Source: a virus | DNA length: 22,640 bases | IMG/VR virus record: IMGVR_UViG_3300034374_006773 | Location: 1 to 22,640 of that record | Strand: one strand, 5' to 3' | In this document: one piece after another, positions 12,651 through 20,416 of the stretch | Layout of the letters: every line of letters begins with the position of its first letter | Numbering within the stretch: the first letter of the stretch is position 1 | Program-made: the position numbers and the translations under genes | The notes under the pieces: generated by a model | Told to the model about the DNA's origin: nothing | What the model saw: only the letters and a program-made list of their open reading frames with translations | Database searches by the model: none

Positions 12651-13938
12651 TTTTGAATTCCTCTACCACCTTTTCAATGTAGTCAATCATATCACCATTG
12701 ATTGTAGGAGAACAACCAAGGAAGAATACTTTGTTAAGAACCTGATTGGCTTCGGGATATTTAGAGGCGTCATCCAAGTGTGAGTAACCAGGATGTAGAA
12801 GAATATTACCAGCGAAATAATTACGAGTTTGAACCTTACTAGCTTCTAGGTGAGCGACCAGACTATGCTTTAGTTGTGGGGTATCACAAACAATAGGAAC
12901 ACCAAACCAACTGGTCTCACTGTCTTGTCTTTCACGAACAACTCGACAACCAGGAATAGTCTCAATGATATTCTGAATTCTTTCCTTATTACTTCTACGC
13001 ATTTGGTGAATCTCCTCAAACTTAAGAAGTTGAACAGAACCAACTGCACCTTGCATATCCAGGGGTTTCAGATTGTAACCCATCTGTGAGAACACATACT
13101 TGTGATCAACAACATCATCATAATTATCTAACCAAGTATCAAATCTCTTACCACAAACACCATTTGGAAGAAGGTTTTGTTGTCCAACACAGTAACAACC
13201 ACGACCCCACCAAGCATAACTACGAGCCAGGTCTACAATACCTTTGATATTGGAAGAGACCATACCACCTTCGATAGTACACAGGTGGTGTGCAGGGTAG
13301 AAAGAACAAGATGCAGCAACTGCATGTTTGGTCAGATAATCACCTTTGTACTTACTACCAAGACTGTCACAATTATCGGAGATCAGTTTGATATCTTTCT
13401 TCTCACAGAGATCAAGAATACGATCGATATCATATGCATTACCAAGTACAGGTGAAGAGAACACTGCAACAGTTCTATCCGTAACTTTCTCCTCAACCTG
13501 ATCCATGTTCCAGTTGAGATCATCCCATGTAATATCAACAAAGACTGGTTTCAGACCATTCTGAACAATAGGTGCAATGGTGGTTGCAAACCCACATGAA
13601 CAAACAATGATCTCATCTCCATCTTTCCATCCGAAGTATTTCTTAAGTGCAGCAACCATCACAAGGTTTGCGGATGAACCAGAGTTCACCATCACAGAAT
13701 GACCAAACCCAAACTTGTTAGAGAACTCTTTCTCAAACTTGTTCACCTTCTCACCAGAGGATAACCACTTACCCTTCATCACTGCATAGATGAGTTCCTG
13801 TGCCTCCATATCATTCCAGTATGGACCAGAATAGTAAACAGGGTTACCAGGTTTCCAATCTTTATTAGCAATAAAGGGGAAGATATTATCGTCAATCTCT
13901 TTCGCAGACTGAATAAAATTTTCAATCAGTTGATACAT
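12643..13938 (-). CDS. RfbH-like PLP-dependent sugar 3-dehydratase (431 aa)
   Basis: This DegT/DnrJ/EryC1-fold enzyme most resembles RfbH (CDP-6-deoxy-4-keto-glucose 3-dehydrase, E1), which removes the C3 hydroxyl on the way to 3,6-dideoxyhexoses. Supporting marks are SGPYWNDMEAQ (37-47), SGSSANLVM (86-94), the Asp of ISDNCDSLGS, and SFYPAHHLCTIEGG (212-225). In that last block His217-His218 replace the Lys that would make it an aminotransferase, which is the hallmark of the dehydratases. A CxC...CGKRF stretch (Cys248, Cys250, Cys262) corresponds to the [2Fe-2S] region of RfbH, but one of the four expected cysteines is absent. ColD (GDP-4-keto-6-deoxymannose 3-dehydratase) is the alternative. 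The start lies 9 nt after the upstream stop, without a clear ribosome site. Confidence 0.88.
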   Translation of the reverse strand: MYQLIENFIQSAKEIDDNIFPFIANKDWKPGNPVYYSGPYWNDMEAQELIYAVMKGKWLSSGEKVNKFEKEFSNKFGFGHSVMVNSGSSANLVMVAALKKYFGWKDGDEIIVCSCGFATTIAPIVQNGLKPVFVDITWDDLNWNMDQVEEKVTDRTVAVFSSPVLGNAYDIDRILDLCEKKDIKLISDNCDSLGSKYKGDYLTKHAVAASCSFYPAHHLCTIEGGMVSSNIKGIVDLARSYAWWGRGCYCVGQQNLLPNGVCGKRFDTWLDNYDDVVDHKYVFSQMGYNLKPLDMQGAVGSVQLLKFEEIHQMRRSNKERIQNIIETIPGCRVVRERQDSETSWFGVPIVCDTPQLKHSLVAHLEASKVQTRNYFAGNILLHPGYSHLDDASKYPEANQVLNKVFFLGCSPTINGDMIDYIEKVVEEFKNA

Positions 13939-13947
13939 GGGGATCTA

Positions 13948-14913
13948 TTATCTAATGGTATTATAGTAGGGTCTGGACCCTTTGTAAAGGTCATATTCAG
14001 TTTGACACTCAGAGCCAGTATTCAGAACACCCTGAGTATCAAGGTATTTCCATTCAGGAACAATCATATCGTCACCTCTCCACCATCCGTCAGAGGTCTT
14101 ATAATCAAACCAATACTTTGGTGCAATTACATTCTCTACAACTTTACTTGTCCATACAGGCCAGAAAGAGAAAGTAGATGCCGACATGATTACGTGTCTA
14201 GCATTATGTAGGATAGACCAATCCACCCCAATATTACCACCTTTGTACTTAAAGAATCCTGTTCCTTGTTCAATATCTTCTTGTTCTTCTAGTGTTGTTG
14301 CACCTACGACCTTTGCCCATGGAATGAATTTGTTTGCATTCTCAGGATCGTCGGTCACAACAACAAAGTTCATGTTGGGATTTATTTCCAACATCTTGTC
14401 ACGTGCATTCTCATAGAACTCAGGAGGACACCATGATGCAGTAATTAGATACTCACCACCACGGAAGTGAATCACACAAGTATCTTCATCAGAATAGGTT
14501 TGAACATCTACATTGTGAGACAACCATTTACGAATGTCATCTTTGTATTCATTAATGTATGTCAGACACTGAAATAGACCATCCAGTTTTGAATTGTCTG
14601 GAAGATTGTTCCAAAGATTATCGTCAAAAAAGATACCACTATGTCCACACTGGGGAAGTGGATCATTCCTTTCTCGTATATAATTTGTAATACCAACTGG
14701 AAGAGAGGCAGGAGGTTGACCTTCTCTTGGTGTATTGCCACCAATTACTTCTTCACCAAAGTAGAAGTTTGGCATGAAGTTCTTGGCTTTAAAAGGTGTG
14801 GACTTCTTAACACCCCACTTATATCCATGTCTTTGTGCAAGGATTCGTGATACGACAAGGTTCCAGATCTGGTTTCCCAACCCAGAACCCCGATAAATTT
14901 CAGTTACAATCAT
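13948..14913 (-). CDS. Divergent GT11-like fucosyltransferase (321 aa)
   Basis: The N-terminus EIYRGSGLGNQIWNLVVSRI (residues 5-24) is the GxLGNQxxN start of GT11 enzymes. The donor motif is CVIHFRGGEY (146-155), with His149 and Arg151 kept and Gly-Gly-Glu in place of Arg-Gly-Asp. The C-terminal block HVIMSASTFSFWPVW corresponds to the STFSWWGAW element. It is longer than the other two GT11-like proteins, with an insertion after residue 60. It shares four bases with GT17 upstream (ATGA). A GDP-linked L-sugar donor is the likely substrate by family; acceptor unknown. Confidence 0.82.
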   Translation of the reverse strand: MIVTEIYRGSGLGNQIWNLVVSRILAQRHGYKWGVKKSTPFKAKNFMPNFYFGEEVIGGNTPREGQPPASLPVGITNYIRERNDPLPQCGHSGIFFDDNLWNNLPDNSKLDGLFQCLTYINEYKDDIRKWLSHNVDVQTYSDEDTCVIHFRGGEYLITASWCPPEFYENARDKMLEINPNMNFVVVTDDPENANKFIPWAKVVGATTLEEQEDIEQGTGFFKYKGGNIGVDWSILHNARHVIMSASTFSFWPVWTSKVVENVIAPKYWFDYKTSDGWWRGDDMIVPEWKYLDTQGVLNTGSECQTEYDLYKGSRPYYNTIR

Positions 14914-15794
14914 TTGATCAGATAAGAATATTTTTCTTGATTCTTCAGTAGATACTCAGGGAATCTATCCTCATCAAAATGTACAACACAGTATGAGGCA
15001 TTGTCTTGTCCCAAAGGAGAACGACCATCCTTCAACCGTTCTTCCAGTTCACCAATAAGTCTCTCATTATTGAGTTCAGTATGTGCAGAGGACTTGATCT
15101 TTTTTAGAACTCTATCATACATCGTACCCTTTTCATTACTTCCAACAGTGCTCCAGTGCCAACCACCAGGGTAAATACGAAGATTATTTTCTTTAGGAAG
15201 TTCACGACGAATGTCAGTCAAGGTGTACTTCTTGAGTGTTGCAAAGTCACACATCTTAGTACCAATCCAACGTGGACCTTCATCCTCATAAGAAAAGTCT
15301 TTAGTTTGAGATGTAATGGTAGAAGAAGTTTCGAACCAGTTCAATGCTGCCTGATAATTATCTTGTGCAAAATTATAGACAGTTCCAGGTTGATAGAAGT
15401 CACTGATATTCTCAATCACTTCAGGATTTGGAACTTCATCCAAATCACTCCAGATGATAACATCCTCATCAGAACAATGTTCATTGAGAACATTCATGAT
15501 ACTGTCTTTATAGAAAGTATCTCTCATGAAGGATTCTCTTTTTACATTATATCTAATACCTTGAGATTGAAGTTGTTCCGAAGTTGGCTCCTCAATCTGT
15601 GTATAGATGATTTTACTTCTAAATTTCTCAAACCTTTCATCTTCAATGTCAAAGATAAAACCTTTATCTTCTCCCGAAAAGGTTTTTCTTCCTTCACTAA
15701 AAACAAAATAATCAACGAATGGATCTAAGAGATTCATACGAATCTCCAAAAGATCTAATTCATAACCAAACAGAAAAACATCAAATACTTTCAT
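14910..15794 (-). CDS. GT17-family glycosyltransferase (294 aa)
   Basis: This resembles beta-1,4-N-acetylglucosaminyltransferase III-type (GT17) enzymes. The N-terminus VFDVFLFGYELDLLEIRMN (residues 3-21), the VDYFVFSEGRKTFSG block (27-41), the metal site VIIWSDLDEVPNP (112-124) and the GGWHWSTVG segment occur in family order. Length matches bacterial and phage members. The start is preceded by GAGG at suitable spacing and lies one base after the stop of the FkbM gene. It would transfer a hexose or HexNAc onto the growing glycan. The linkage is inferred from the family only. Confidence 0.9.
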   Translation of the reverse strand: MKVFDVFLFGYELDLLEIRMNLLDPFVDYFVFSEGRKTFSGEDKGFIFDIEDERFEKFRSKIIYTQIEEPTSEQLQSQGIRYNVKRESFMRDTFYKDSIMNVLNEHCSDEDVIIWSDLDEVPNPEVIENISDFYQPGTVYNFAQDNYQAALNWFETSSTITSQTKDFSYEDEGPRWIGTKMCDFATLKKYTLTDIRRELPKENNLRIYPGGWHWSTVGSNEKGTMYDRVLKKIKSSAHTELNNERLIGELEERLKDGRSPLGQDNASYCVVHFDEDRFPEYLLKNQEKYSYLIK

Positions 15795-15795
15795 A

Positions 15796-16509
15796 TCATC
15801 CTCTCAATTTAAACAGTACATCTCCACCTTCGACATCATTGTATGTCCAGTTCTGTTCCAGATCATAACCTGTCAGAAGATCTTTGATTGTCTGAAGATT
15901 AGTTGCACCCTCATACATTTCTTCTTCATGATATTCGGTATAGATGTAATCAATCTTTCCTAACATGTTCTTTGCACCAAGGAAGACTTCCTTTTCTGCA
16001 CCCTGAACATCCATCCACAAAAAGTCAATGTGGTCAATAGAATTCTCTTCACAGAATGAGTCAAGACTACGTGTCTCAACTTCAATCTTTTCATCATACT
16101 TAATCATTGGCCAACGATTACCGTACTTAGGACTGTTTACGATAGTCTTAGGTTCGTAAATTGATCCCGAGTATCGTCCCCAATCAACTCCACCACCTGG
16201 TCCATTGACGTTTCTAGAACGAGTAAATACGGTTCGTCCATCTTGAGCTGCAATTGCAACAGGAGTGAAAGTATGACGAGCATCGGTTCTAAGTTTGTGA
16301 TTAGGATTTCCTTTTACATCAACACCATCTTGACTTGACATTGCTTTAATGTTAGTCGGATCTGGATCAAAGGTATAGATCTTAAGATTAGATCCAAACT
16401 TACTCAAGAATTGACGAGTATCAGTACCATCAGCACTACCTACTTCAAAGATAACAACTTGTTCTCTATTACCAACCAATTCATGAATCTTATCAATCGA
16501 GATTCCCAT
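15796..16509 (-). CDS. FkbM-family SAM methyltransferase (237 aa)
   Basis: This is a class I methyltransferase of the FkbM type, usually a sugar or polyketide O-methyltransferase. Motif I is VVIFEVGSADGTDTRQFL (residues 18-35), YTFDPDP follows as the acidic motif II region, and the family marker HIDFLWMDVQGAEKEVF sits in the C-terminal third. I chose ATG at 16509: AAGGAG lies seven bases upstream, and the 77 extra in-frame residues further upstream come from reading the epimerase gene out of frame. It overlaps the epimerase end by 17 nt. Together with the TylF-like enzyme it gives the cluster two methyltransferases of different families. Confidence 0.92.
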   Translation of the reverse strand: MGISIDKIHELVGNREQVVIFEVGSADGTDTRQFLSKFGSNLKIYTFDPDPTNIKAMSSQDGVDVKGNPNHKLRTDARHTFTPVAIAAQDGRTVFTRSRNVNGPGGGVDWGRYSGSIYEPKTIVNSPKYGNRWPMIKYDEKIEVETRSLDSFCEENSIDHIDFLWMDVQGAEKEVFLGAKNMLGKIDYIYTEYHEEEMYEGATNLQTIKDLLTGYDLEQNWTYNDVEGGDVLFKLRG

Positions 16510-17560
16510 CTTTTTGCTCCTTAATTTGTGTTTGAATCCATTCGTATGTCTTACGGATACCCTCTTCAAGACTCTGAGAGTAATCCCAATCCAGTTTTTC
16601 ACGGATAAGATCGTTGTTCGAGTTACGACCACGAACTCCAGTAGGTGCGTCCAGTTTATAGATCTTCTGAACAACCTTACCAGAAACTTTTGCTGCAGTA
16701 TCAACCAATTGATTGATGGTAACCATCTCTTCCGAACCAATGTTTACAGGACCCATGAAGTCACTGTCCATCAGACGACGTGTAGCCTCAATACATTCAT
16801 CAATGAAGAGGAATGAACGAGTCTGTAGACCATCACCCCAGACTTCGATTGCACCACCAGTGTCAGGAAGATATGCTACCTTACGACTGATTGCTGCTGG
16901 AGCCTTTTCACGTCCGCCATCCCAGGTTCCCTCAGGACCAAAGATGTTGTGATACCGAGCAACACGAACAGGAATCCCGTGATTCCGATTATAAGCAAAA
17001 TACAATCTTTCTGAGAAAAGTTTTTCCCATCCATATTCGCTATCTGGATTAGCGGGGTATGCAGATTCTTCACGACAGTCAGGATTATCGGGGTCAAGTT
17101 GATTGTGTTCTGGATACATACAGGCTGATCCAGAATAGAAGATCTTAGTCTGATTCAGATCATGATACTTATTAAGTTTTCTTTGTTCATCAAGAACATT
17201 CAAGTTAATAGTAACTGAATTATGCATGATGTCTGCATCGTTCTCTCCAGTGAAAACGAAACCTGCACCACCCATGTCAGCAGCAAACTGATAGATCTCG
17301 TCAAAAGGTTTAAGAAACTGTTCCGAAATTTGTGCATAGAAACTAGCACTATAACCACCGAATCGAATTGCTCGACGAACGATGTTTACATCACGGAGAT
17401 CACCAATGATAAACTCATTCGCTTCGGTTTGAGTATACTCGGGTCGTTTTAAATCAACACCACGAACCCAGTATCCCTCAGATCTCAGTCTTTTCACCAT
17501 GTGAGAACCAATGAATCCACCTGCACCCAATACCAGTGCAGTTTTCTTATAATCAGACAT
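16493..17560 (-). CDS. GDP-mannose 3,5-epimerase-like SDR (355 aa)
   Basis: This is very close in motif order to plant GDP-D-mannose 3',5'-epimerase, which makes GDP-L-galactose (and GDP-L-gulose). It has the NAD motif LGAGGFIGSH (residues 11-20), FAADMGGAGFVF (92-103), the active-site YSGSACMYPEHNQL (142-155), Tyr176-x3-Lys180 (YGWEK), RYHNIFGPEGTWDGGREKAP (202-221), WGDGLQTRSFLFIDE and GVRGRNSNNDLI. Cys147 and Lys219 fit the two acid/base residues of the plant enzyme. It begins a transcription unit: a consensus promoter and late octamer lie just upstream, with AGGA ten bases before the ATG. It may feed the four fucosyltransferase-like enzymes downstream, since GDP-L-galactose is the 6-hydroxy analogue of GDP-L-fucose. 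Confidence 0.92.
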   Translation of the reverse strand: MSDYKKTALVLGAGGFIGSHMVKRLRSEGYWVRGVDLKRPEYTQTEANEFIIGDLRDVNIVRRAIRFGGYSASFYAQISEQFLKPFDEIYQFAADMGGAGFVFTGENDADIMHNSVTINLNVLDEQRKLNKYHDLNQTKIFYSGSACMYPEHNQLDPDNPDCREESAYPANPDSEYGWEKLFSERLYFAYNRNHGIPVRVARYHNIFGPEGTWDGGREKAPAAISRKVAYLPDTGGAIEVWGDGLQTRSFLFIDECIEATRRLMDSDFMGPVNIGSEEMVTINQLVDTAAKVSGKVVQKIYKLDAPTGVRGRNSNNDLIREKLDWDYSQSLEEGIRKTYEWIQTQIKEQKDGNLD

Positions 17561-17582
17561 TAAAAATTCATCCTGTTACTAA

Positions 17583-17615
17583 TATTTATTATAGGGTACC
17601 AAGGGTATATGTCAA
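17583..17615 (-). promoter_or_regulatory. Consensus sigma70-type promoter fused to a late octamer
   Basis: On the minus strand TTGACA (17615-17610), a 16-nt spacer and TATAAT (17593-17588) form a promoter with both boxes perfect. The late-type octamer AATAAATA (17590-17583) overlaps the end of the -10 box. The -35 box contains the TGA stop (17614-17612) of the preceding gene. It drives the GDP-mannose epimerase and the sixteen-gene run that follows. Confidence 0.88.
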
Positions 17616-18433
17616 TAGATATCACACATAATATCTAGACCCTGGTCAAGTAACATCCTAGGAACAAAACCATAAGACTCAAGTCTATCAACATTCACTG
17701 TCATATTCTTTATTTGTAAGAATTCTTGATCTTTGGGGAAAGGAACATCTATGATGTCACTTTTACTTCCCACCAGCTCCTTACAGTATTCAATAATTTC
17801 CTTGAATGATTGAGAAACACCAGAACCAATGTTATAAATTTTATTAGTTTCTCCAAAGACCATTAATGTATCTAATGCCCTACAAACGTCCTCAACATGC
17901 ATGTAGTCCTTAAGATAGTAACCACCATCATAAAGATTAATGGGTTCATTGTTCCTCAAACGACGAATCAAATAACCTAAGACGTTCTTTCCCTTGGAAA
18001 CTGTAGGATCGATACCGAATACATTAGCAATTCTAAAGATACGATATTCAATACCAAAAGTTTTACAGTAAGAGATTACCAAAGACTCGGCACATCTTTT
18101 TGTGATTGAGTAGAAACCTGTGGGATTACAGGGATCACCCTCTTGAGCATCAATCACATTGTTACCATAAACAAAACTAGAACTAACAAAATTAAATACG
18201 GTATCTGTTCTCTTACAATGTGAGAGGACTTCTGTAAGAATCTTTAGGTTAACGTCAATATCAATCTGAAGATCATTAAAAACATTTTGATTGGTAGTGG
18301 TACTAATAAGATATAAAATATTTCTTGAATCGGGATGTCTTTGACCACGAGGAATAATAAAATTATTTGGATACAATCTCATGTAATTACTACCGATGTA
18401 TCCTGTACCACCAAAGATAGAAAGATTAATCAT
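17612..18433 (-). CDS. dTDP-sugar SDR: probable 4-ketoreductase or epimerase (273 aa)
   Basis: This is an extended SDR with NAD(P) motif IFGGTGYIGSNYM (residues 6-18), active-site VSSSFVYG (83-90) and Tyr108-x3-Lys112 (YSITK). It follows rmlB and rmlC, so it probably reduces or epimerises the 4-keto sugar made by them. It is not RmlD-like in its motifs, so the product need not be dTDP-L-rhamnose; 6-deoxy-talose, fucose or similar is possible. I chose ATG at 18433, which overlaps the rmlC stop by eight bases. The 25 upstream in-frame codons are the rmlC gene read out of frame. Its stop lies in the -35 box of the next promoter. Confidence 0.82.
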   Translation of the reverse strand: MINLSIFGGTGYIGSNYMRLYPNNFIIPRGQRHPDSRNILYLISTTTNQNVFNDLQIDIDVNLKILTEVLSHCKRTDTVFNFVSSSFVYGNNVIDAQEGDPCNPTGFYSITKRCAESLVISYCKTFGIEYRIFRIANVFGIDPTVSKGKNVLGYLIRRLRNNEPINLYDGGYYLKDYMHVEDVCRALDTLMVFGETNKIYNIGSGVSQSFKEIIEYCKELVGSKSDIIDVPFPKDQEFLQIKNMTVNVDRLESYGFVPRMLLDQGLDIMCDIY

Positions 18434-18959
18434 ACTTGTCACACTCGTGTAAGGGTTTACCTTTCTGATCTTTTTCGGAAAGGATGGGACTAAAAGATTC
18501 CCATTCAATATTTAAGTCTGGATCATTCCACAAAAGAGTACGATCGTATTCTTTGTAATAATAATCAGTGGTTTTGTATGATACATGAGCATTACCAGTC
18601 TTAGTGTAAAACCCATGAGCAAAACCAGGAGGTACCCATAACATAACTTCTGGACTGTTAAGTTGAACTACAACGTGTTCACCGAAGTTGGGTGATGATT
18701 GTCTCAAATCAACAACCACGTCAGTTATCCAACCATCCATACACCTCACCAGTTTACCTTGAGGTTTCACTACTTGATAGTGTAGACCACGAAGAACATT
18801 GATTGTAGAACAAGAATGATTATCTTGAACGAACTCTACATCCAGTACTGACTCAAGATCTCTCTTATTATAAGACTCAATAAAGAATCCACGATCATCC
18901 AAAAACTTTGTCTGTTCAATAATGATAACTCCTTCTAGAGTTGTCTCAGTGATTTTCAT
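18426..18959 (-). CDS. rmlC: dTDP-4-dehydrorhamnose 3,5-epimerase (177 aa)
   Basis: This is a cupin-fold epimerase converting dTDP-4-keto-6-deoxy-D-glucose to the L-lyxo sugar in L-rhamnose-type pathways. The family motifs are complete: FLDDRGFFIE (19-28), QDNHSCSTINVLRGLHYQ with catalytic His60, PQGKLVRC (66-73), DVVVDLRQSSPNFG (80-93), WVPPGFAHGF (108-117) and YKTTDYYY (128-135). Length is normal (about 180 aa). It overlaps rmlB upstream by 14 nt and the SDR gene downstream by eight. No rmlA or clear rmlD is in the window, so the precursor must come from the host or from phage genes outside it. Confidence 0.95.
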   Translation of the reverse strand: MKITETTLEGVIIIEQTKFLDDRGFFIESYNKRDLESVLDVEFVQDNHSCSTINVLRGLHYQVVKPQGKLVRCMDGWITDVVVDLRQSSPNFGEHVVVQLNSPEVMLWVPPGFAHGFYTKTGNAHVSYKTTDYYYKEYDRTLLWNDPDLNIEWESFSPILSEKDQKGKPLHECDKYD

Positions 18960-19860
18960 AATACTCTATAGTTTTTCTAAGTCCTTCCGTAATGTCTGTG
19001 GTTGGTTTCCAATCTGTCTCTGAACAGATCTTATCATTTGACGTTGAGTATCTTCGATCGTGTCCCAGTCGATCAGTAATGAAATTGATTGGATGTTCTG
19101 GCTTACCCATCAAATTGGTAATCTTTTGGATAAGTTCGAGGTTTGTAAGTTCACACTCACCACCAATGTTGTACCTCTCTCCAAGTTTACCATTCTTGTG
19201 GAGATTAATCAAGGCATCACAATGATCCTCAACATAAATCCAATCCCTCACATTTTGACCGTCTCCGTAAACTGGGATAGGAGAATCATTCTTTATGTTG
19301 TTAATGATTGTTGGAATCAACTTCTCACCAAACTGTCTAGGTCCATAATTATTTGAACAGTTAGTGATGATTGTTGGAAGACCATATGTTTTATTATAAG
19401 CATAGACAAAATGATCACTAGATGCCTTTGATGCTGAATAAGGATTTCTTGGAATATACCTTGAACCTTCAAAAAATGATCCTTCTTCGATAGAACCAAA
19501 TACCTCATCAGTAGAGATATGCATAAACTTTTCTACTTCATTCTCTAATGCACATTGAAGAAGATTTACTGTTCCAATAATATTAGACTCAATAAATGGT
19601 TTACAATTTTTAATTGAGTTGTCTACATGAGTTTCAGCAGCAAGGTGAAAGATTGAAGTAATCTTTTCCTTTTCGAAGACATGTCTTACCGAATCTTCAT
19701 GCCAAAGGTCTACCTCATATAATTTAACGTAGAGTGGAACATTACTTTTATTTCCTGCATAGGTAATTTTGTCGATACAAATAATTTCTTCGTCAACTTT
19801 TAACTGTCTAAGAAGACTACTTCCGATAAAACCTGCACCACCAGTTACTAGAATACTCAT
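18946..19860 (-). CDS. rmlB: dTDP-glucose 4,6-dehydratase (304 aa)
   Basis: This is an extended SDR that oxidises C4, removes water across C5-C6 and gives dTDP-4-keto-6-deoxyglucose. It has the NAD motif VTGGAGFIGSS (residues 5-15) and HLAAETHVDNSI (72-83). The dehydratase triad is HISTDEVFG (114-122, Thr117-Asp118-Glu119), with Tyr141-x3-Lys145 (YSASK), CSNNYGPRQF and DRLGHDRRY near the C-terminus. The last motif is specific for dTDP-glucose dehydratases. It is about 40 residues shorter than many RmlB proteins but keeps all motifs. AGGAAAA precedes the ATG. It overlaps the cytidylyltransferase gene by four bases (ATGA). Confidence 0.93.
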   Translation of the reverse strand: MSILVTGGAGFIGSSLLRQLKVDEEIICIDKITYAGNKSNVPLYVKLYEVDLWHEDSVRHVFEKEKITSIFHLAAETHVDNSIKNCKPFIESNIIGTVNLLQCALENEVEKFMHISTDEVFGSIEEGSFFEGSRYIPRNPYSASKASSDHFVYAYNKTYGLPTIITNCSNNYGPRQFGEKLIPTIINNIKNDSPIPVYGDGQNVRDWIYVEDHCDALINLHKNGKLGERYNIGGECELTNLELIQKITNLMGKPEHPINFITDRLGHDRRYSTSNDKICSETDWKPTTDITEGLRKTIEYYENH

Positions 19861-20351
19861 TTTTCCTCGTACTTTTCCAGAATTATTGGAGAATATTGTT
19901 CAGGAATATCACCCTGAATTTTTTCATTTCTTTTTTTCTCTTCTAACATATGAACTCTATTCCTAAGTTCCGTAGAAGAATACTTATGTTGTCTTTTGTG
20001 ATAATGAATTTCTATTCCATTATCAATACAATATTGTTTACCTGTGAAATTTCTATCCTTATACTCCTCACTCAGAAATCTAATATCAATTCTCTGTGTC
20101 TTAATCATATTCAACAGATCTTCCTCTGTCTCATATACAAGAATTTCATCAACGTACTTACAACCTTGTATTTGAACATATCTCTCATACACACTCTGTG
20201 TGGGTTTGTTCTTAATACCAGGTCTGTCGATGGTTGGATCAACCTGAAGTGCAACGATTAACCAATCACACAAATCTTTTTCCATCTTCAACATTGTCAC
20301 ATGTCCTGCATGAAACAAGTCAAAGGAACTACAATTAAAACCGATCTTCAT
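19857..20351 (-). CDS. Cytidylyltransferase-like nucleotidyltransferase (164 aa)
   Basis: This is a nucleotidyltransferase of the glycerol-3-phosphate cytidylyltransferase/HldE C-domain type. The N-terminus IGFNCSSFDLFHAGHVTML (residues 3-21) holds the nucleotide-binding HxGH motif (14-17). The C-terminal KYSSTELRNRV corresponds to the RxSST motif. A variable tail of about 30 residues follows that motif. It would activate a small phosphorylated sugar or polyol with CTP (or ATP); the exact substrate cannot be read. It is the first gene of the glycan block, about 22 nt after the predicted start of the promoter at 20380-20408, and it has no clear ribosome site. Confidence 0.87.
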   Translation of the reverse strand: MKIGFNCSSFDLFHAGHVTMLKMEKDLCDWLIVALQVDPTIDRPGIKNKPTQSVYERYVQIQGCKYVDEILVYETEEDLLNMIKTQRIDIRFLSEEYKDRNFTGKQYCIDNGIEIHYHKRQHKYSSTELRNRVHMLEEKKRNEKIQGDIPEQYSPIILEKYEEK

Positions 20352-20379
20352 TATGTCAGATCATAACGACATGATATGT

Positions 20380-20408
20380 ATTGTATAAAAAAAGGAGGTC
20401 TATGTCAA
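20380..20408 (-). promoter_or_regulatory. Promoter with its -35 box inside a terminator loop
   Basis: On the minus strand TTGACA (20408-20403), a 17-nt spacer and TACAAT (20385-20380) make a near-consensus sigma70-type promoter. The -35 box occupies the loop and the first base of the downstream arm of the terminator at 20393-20416, and the spacer contains the arm and the T tract. It would start transcription of the glycan block near 20373, immediately past the termination site. Confidence 0.78.
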
Positions 20409-20416
20409 GACCTCCT
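20387..20416 (-). terminator. Strong intrinsic terminator overlapping a promoter
   Basis: AGGAGGTCT (20416-20408) pairs perfectly with AGACCTCCT (20401-20393) over nine bases with a six-base loop. Seven T residues follow (20393-20387, the first shared with the stem). It ends transcripts coming from the coiled-coil gene and the candidate RNA before the glycan block. Confidence 0.93.

Noticed and set aside
16510-16740. 77-residue N-terminal extension of the FkbM methyltransferase
   Set aside because: It is the epimerase gene read out of frame. A strong ribosome site AAGGAG precedes the internal ATG at 16509, and the extension has no methyltransferase-like sequence.
17617-17636. AGATAT/ATATCT inverted repeat before the 17583 promoter as a terminator
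   Set aside because: It is a short AT-rich stem without a T run and lies inside the coding end of the SDR gene.
17612-18433. Naming the SDR rmlD
   Set aside because: It lacks RmlD-like motifs and looks like a general epimerase/reductase; position after rmlC alone is not enough.
18434-18508. 25-residue N-terminal extension of the SDR at 17612-18433
   Set aside because: It overlaps rmlC out of frame; the NAD-binding strand begins right after the ATG at 18433.
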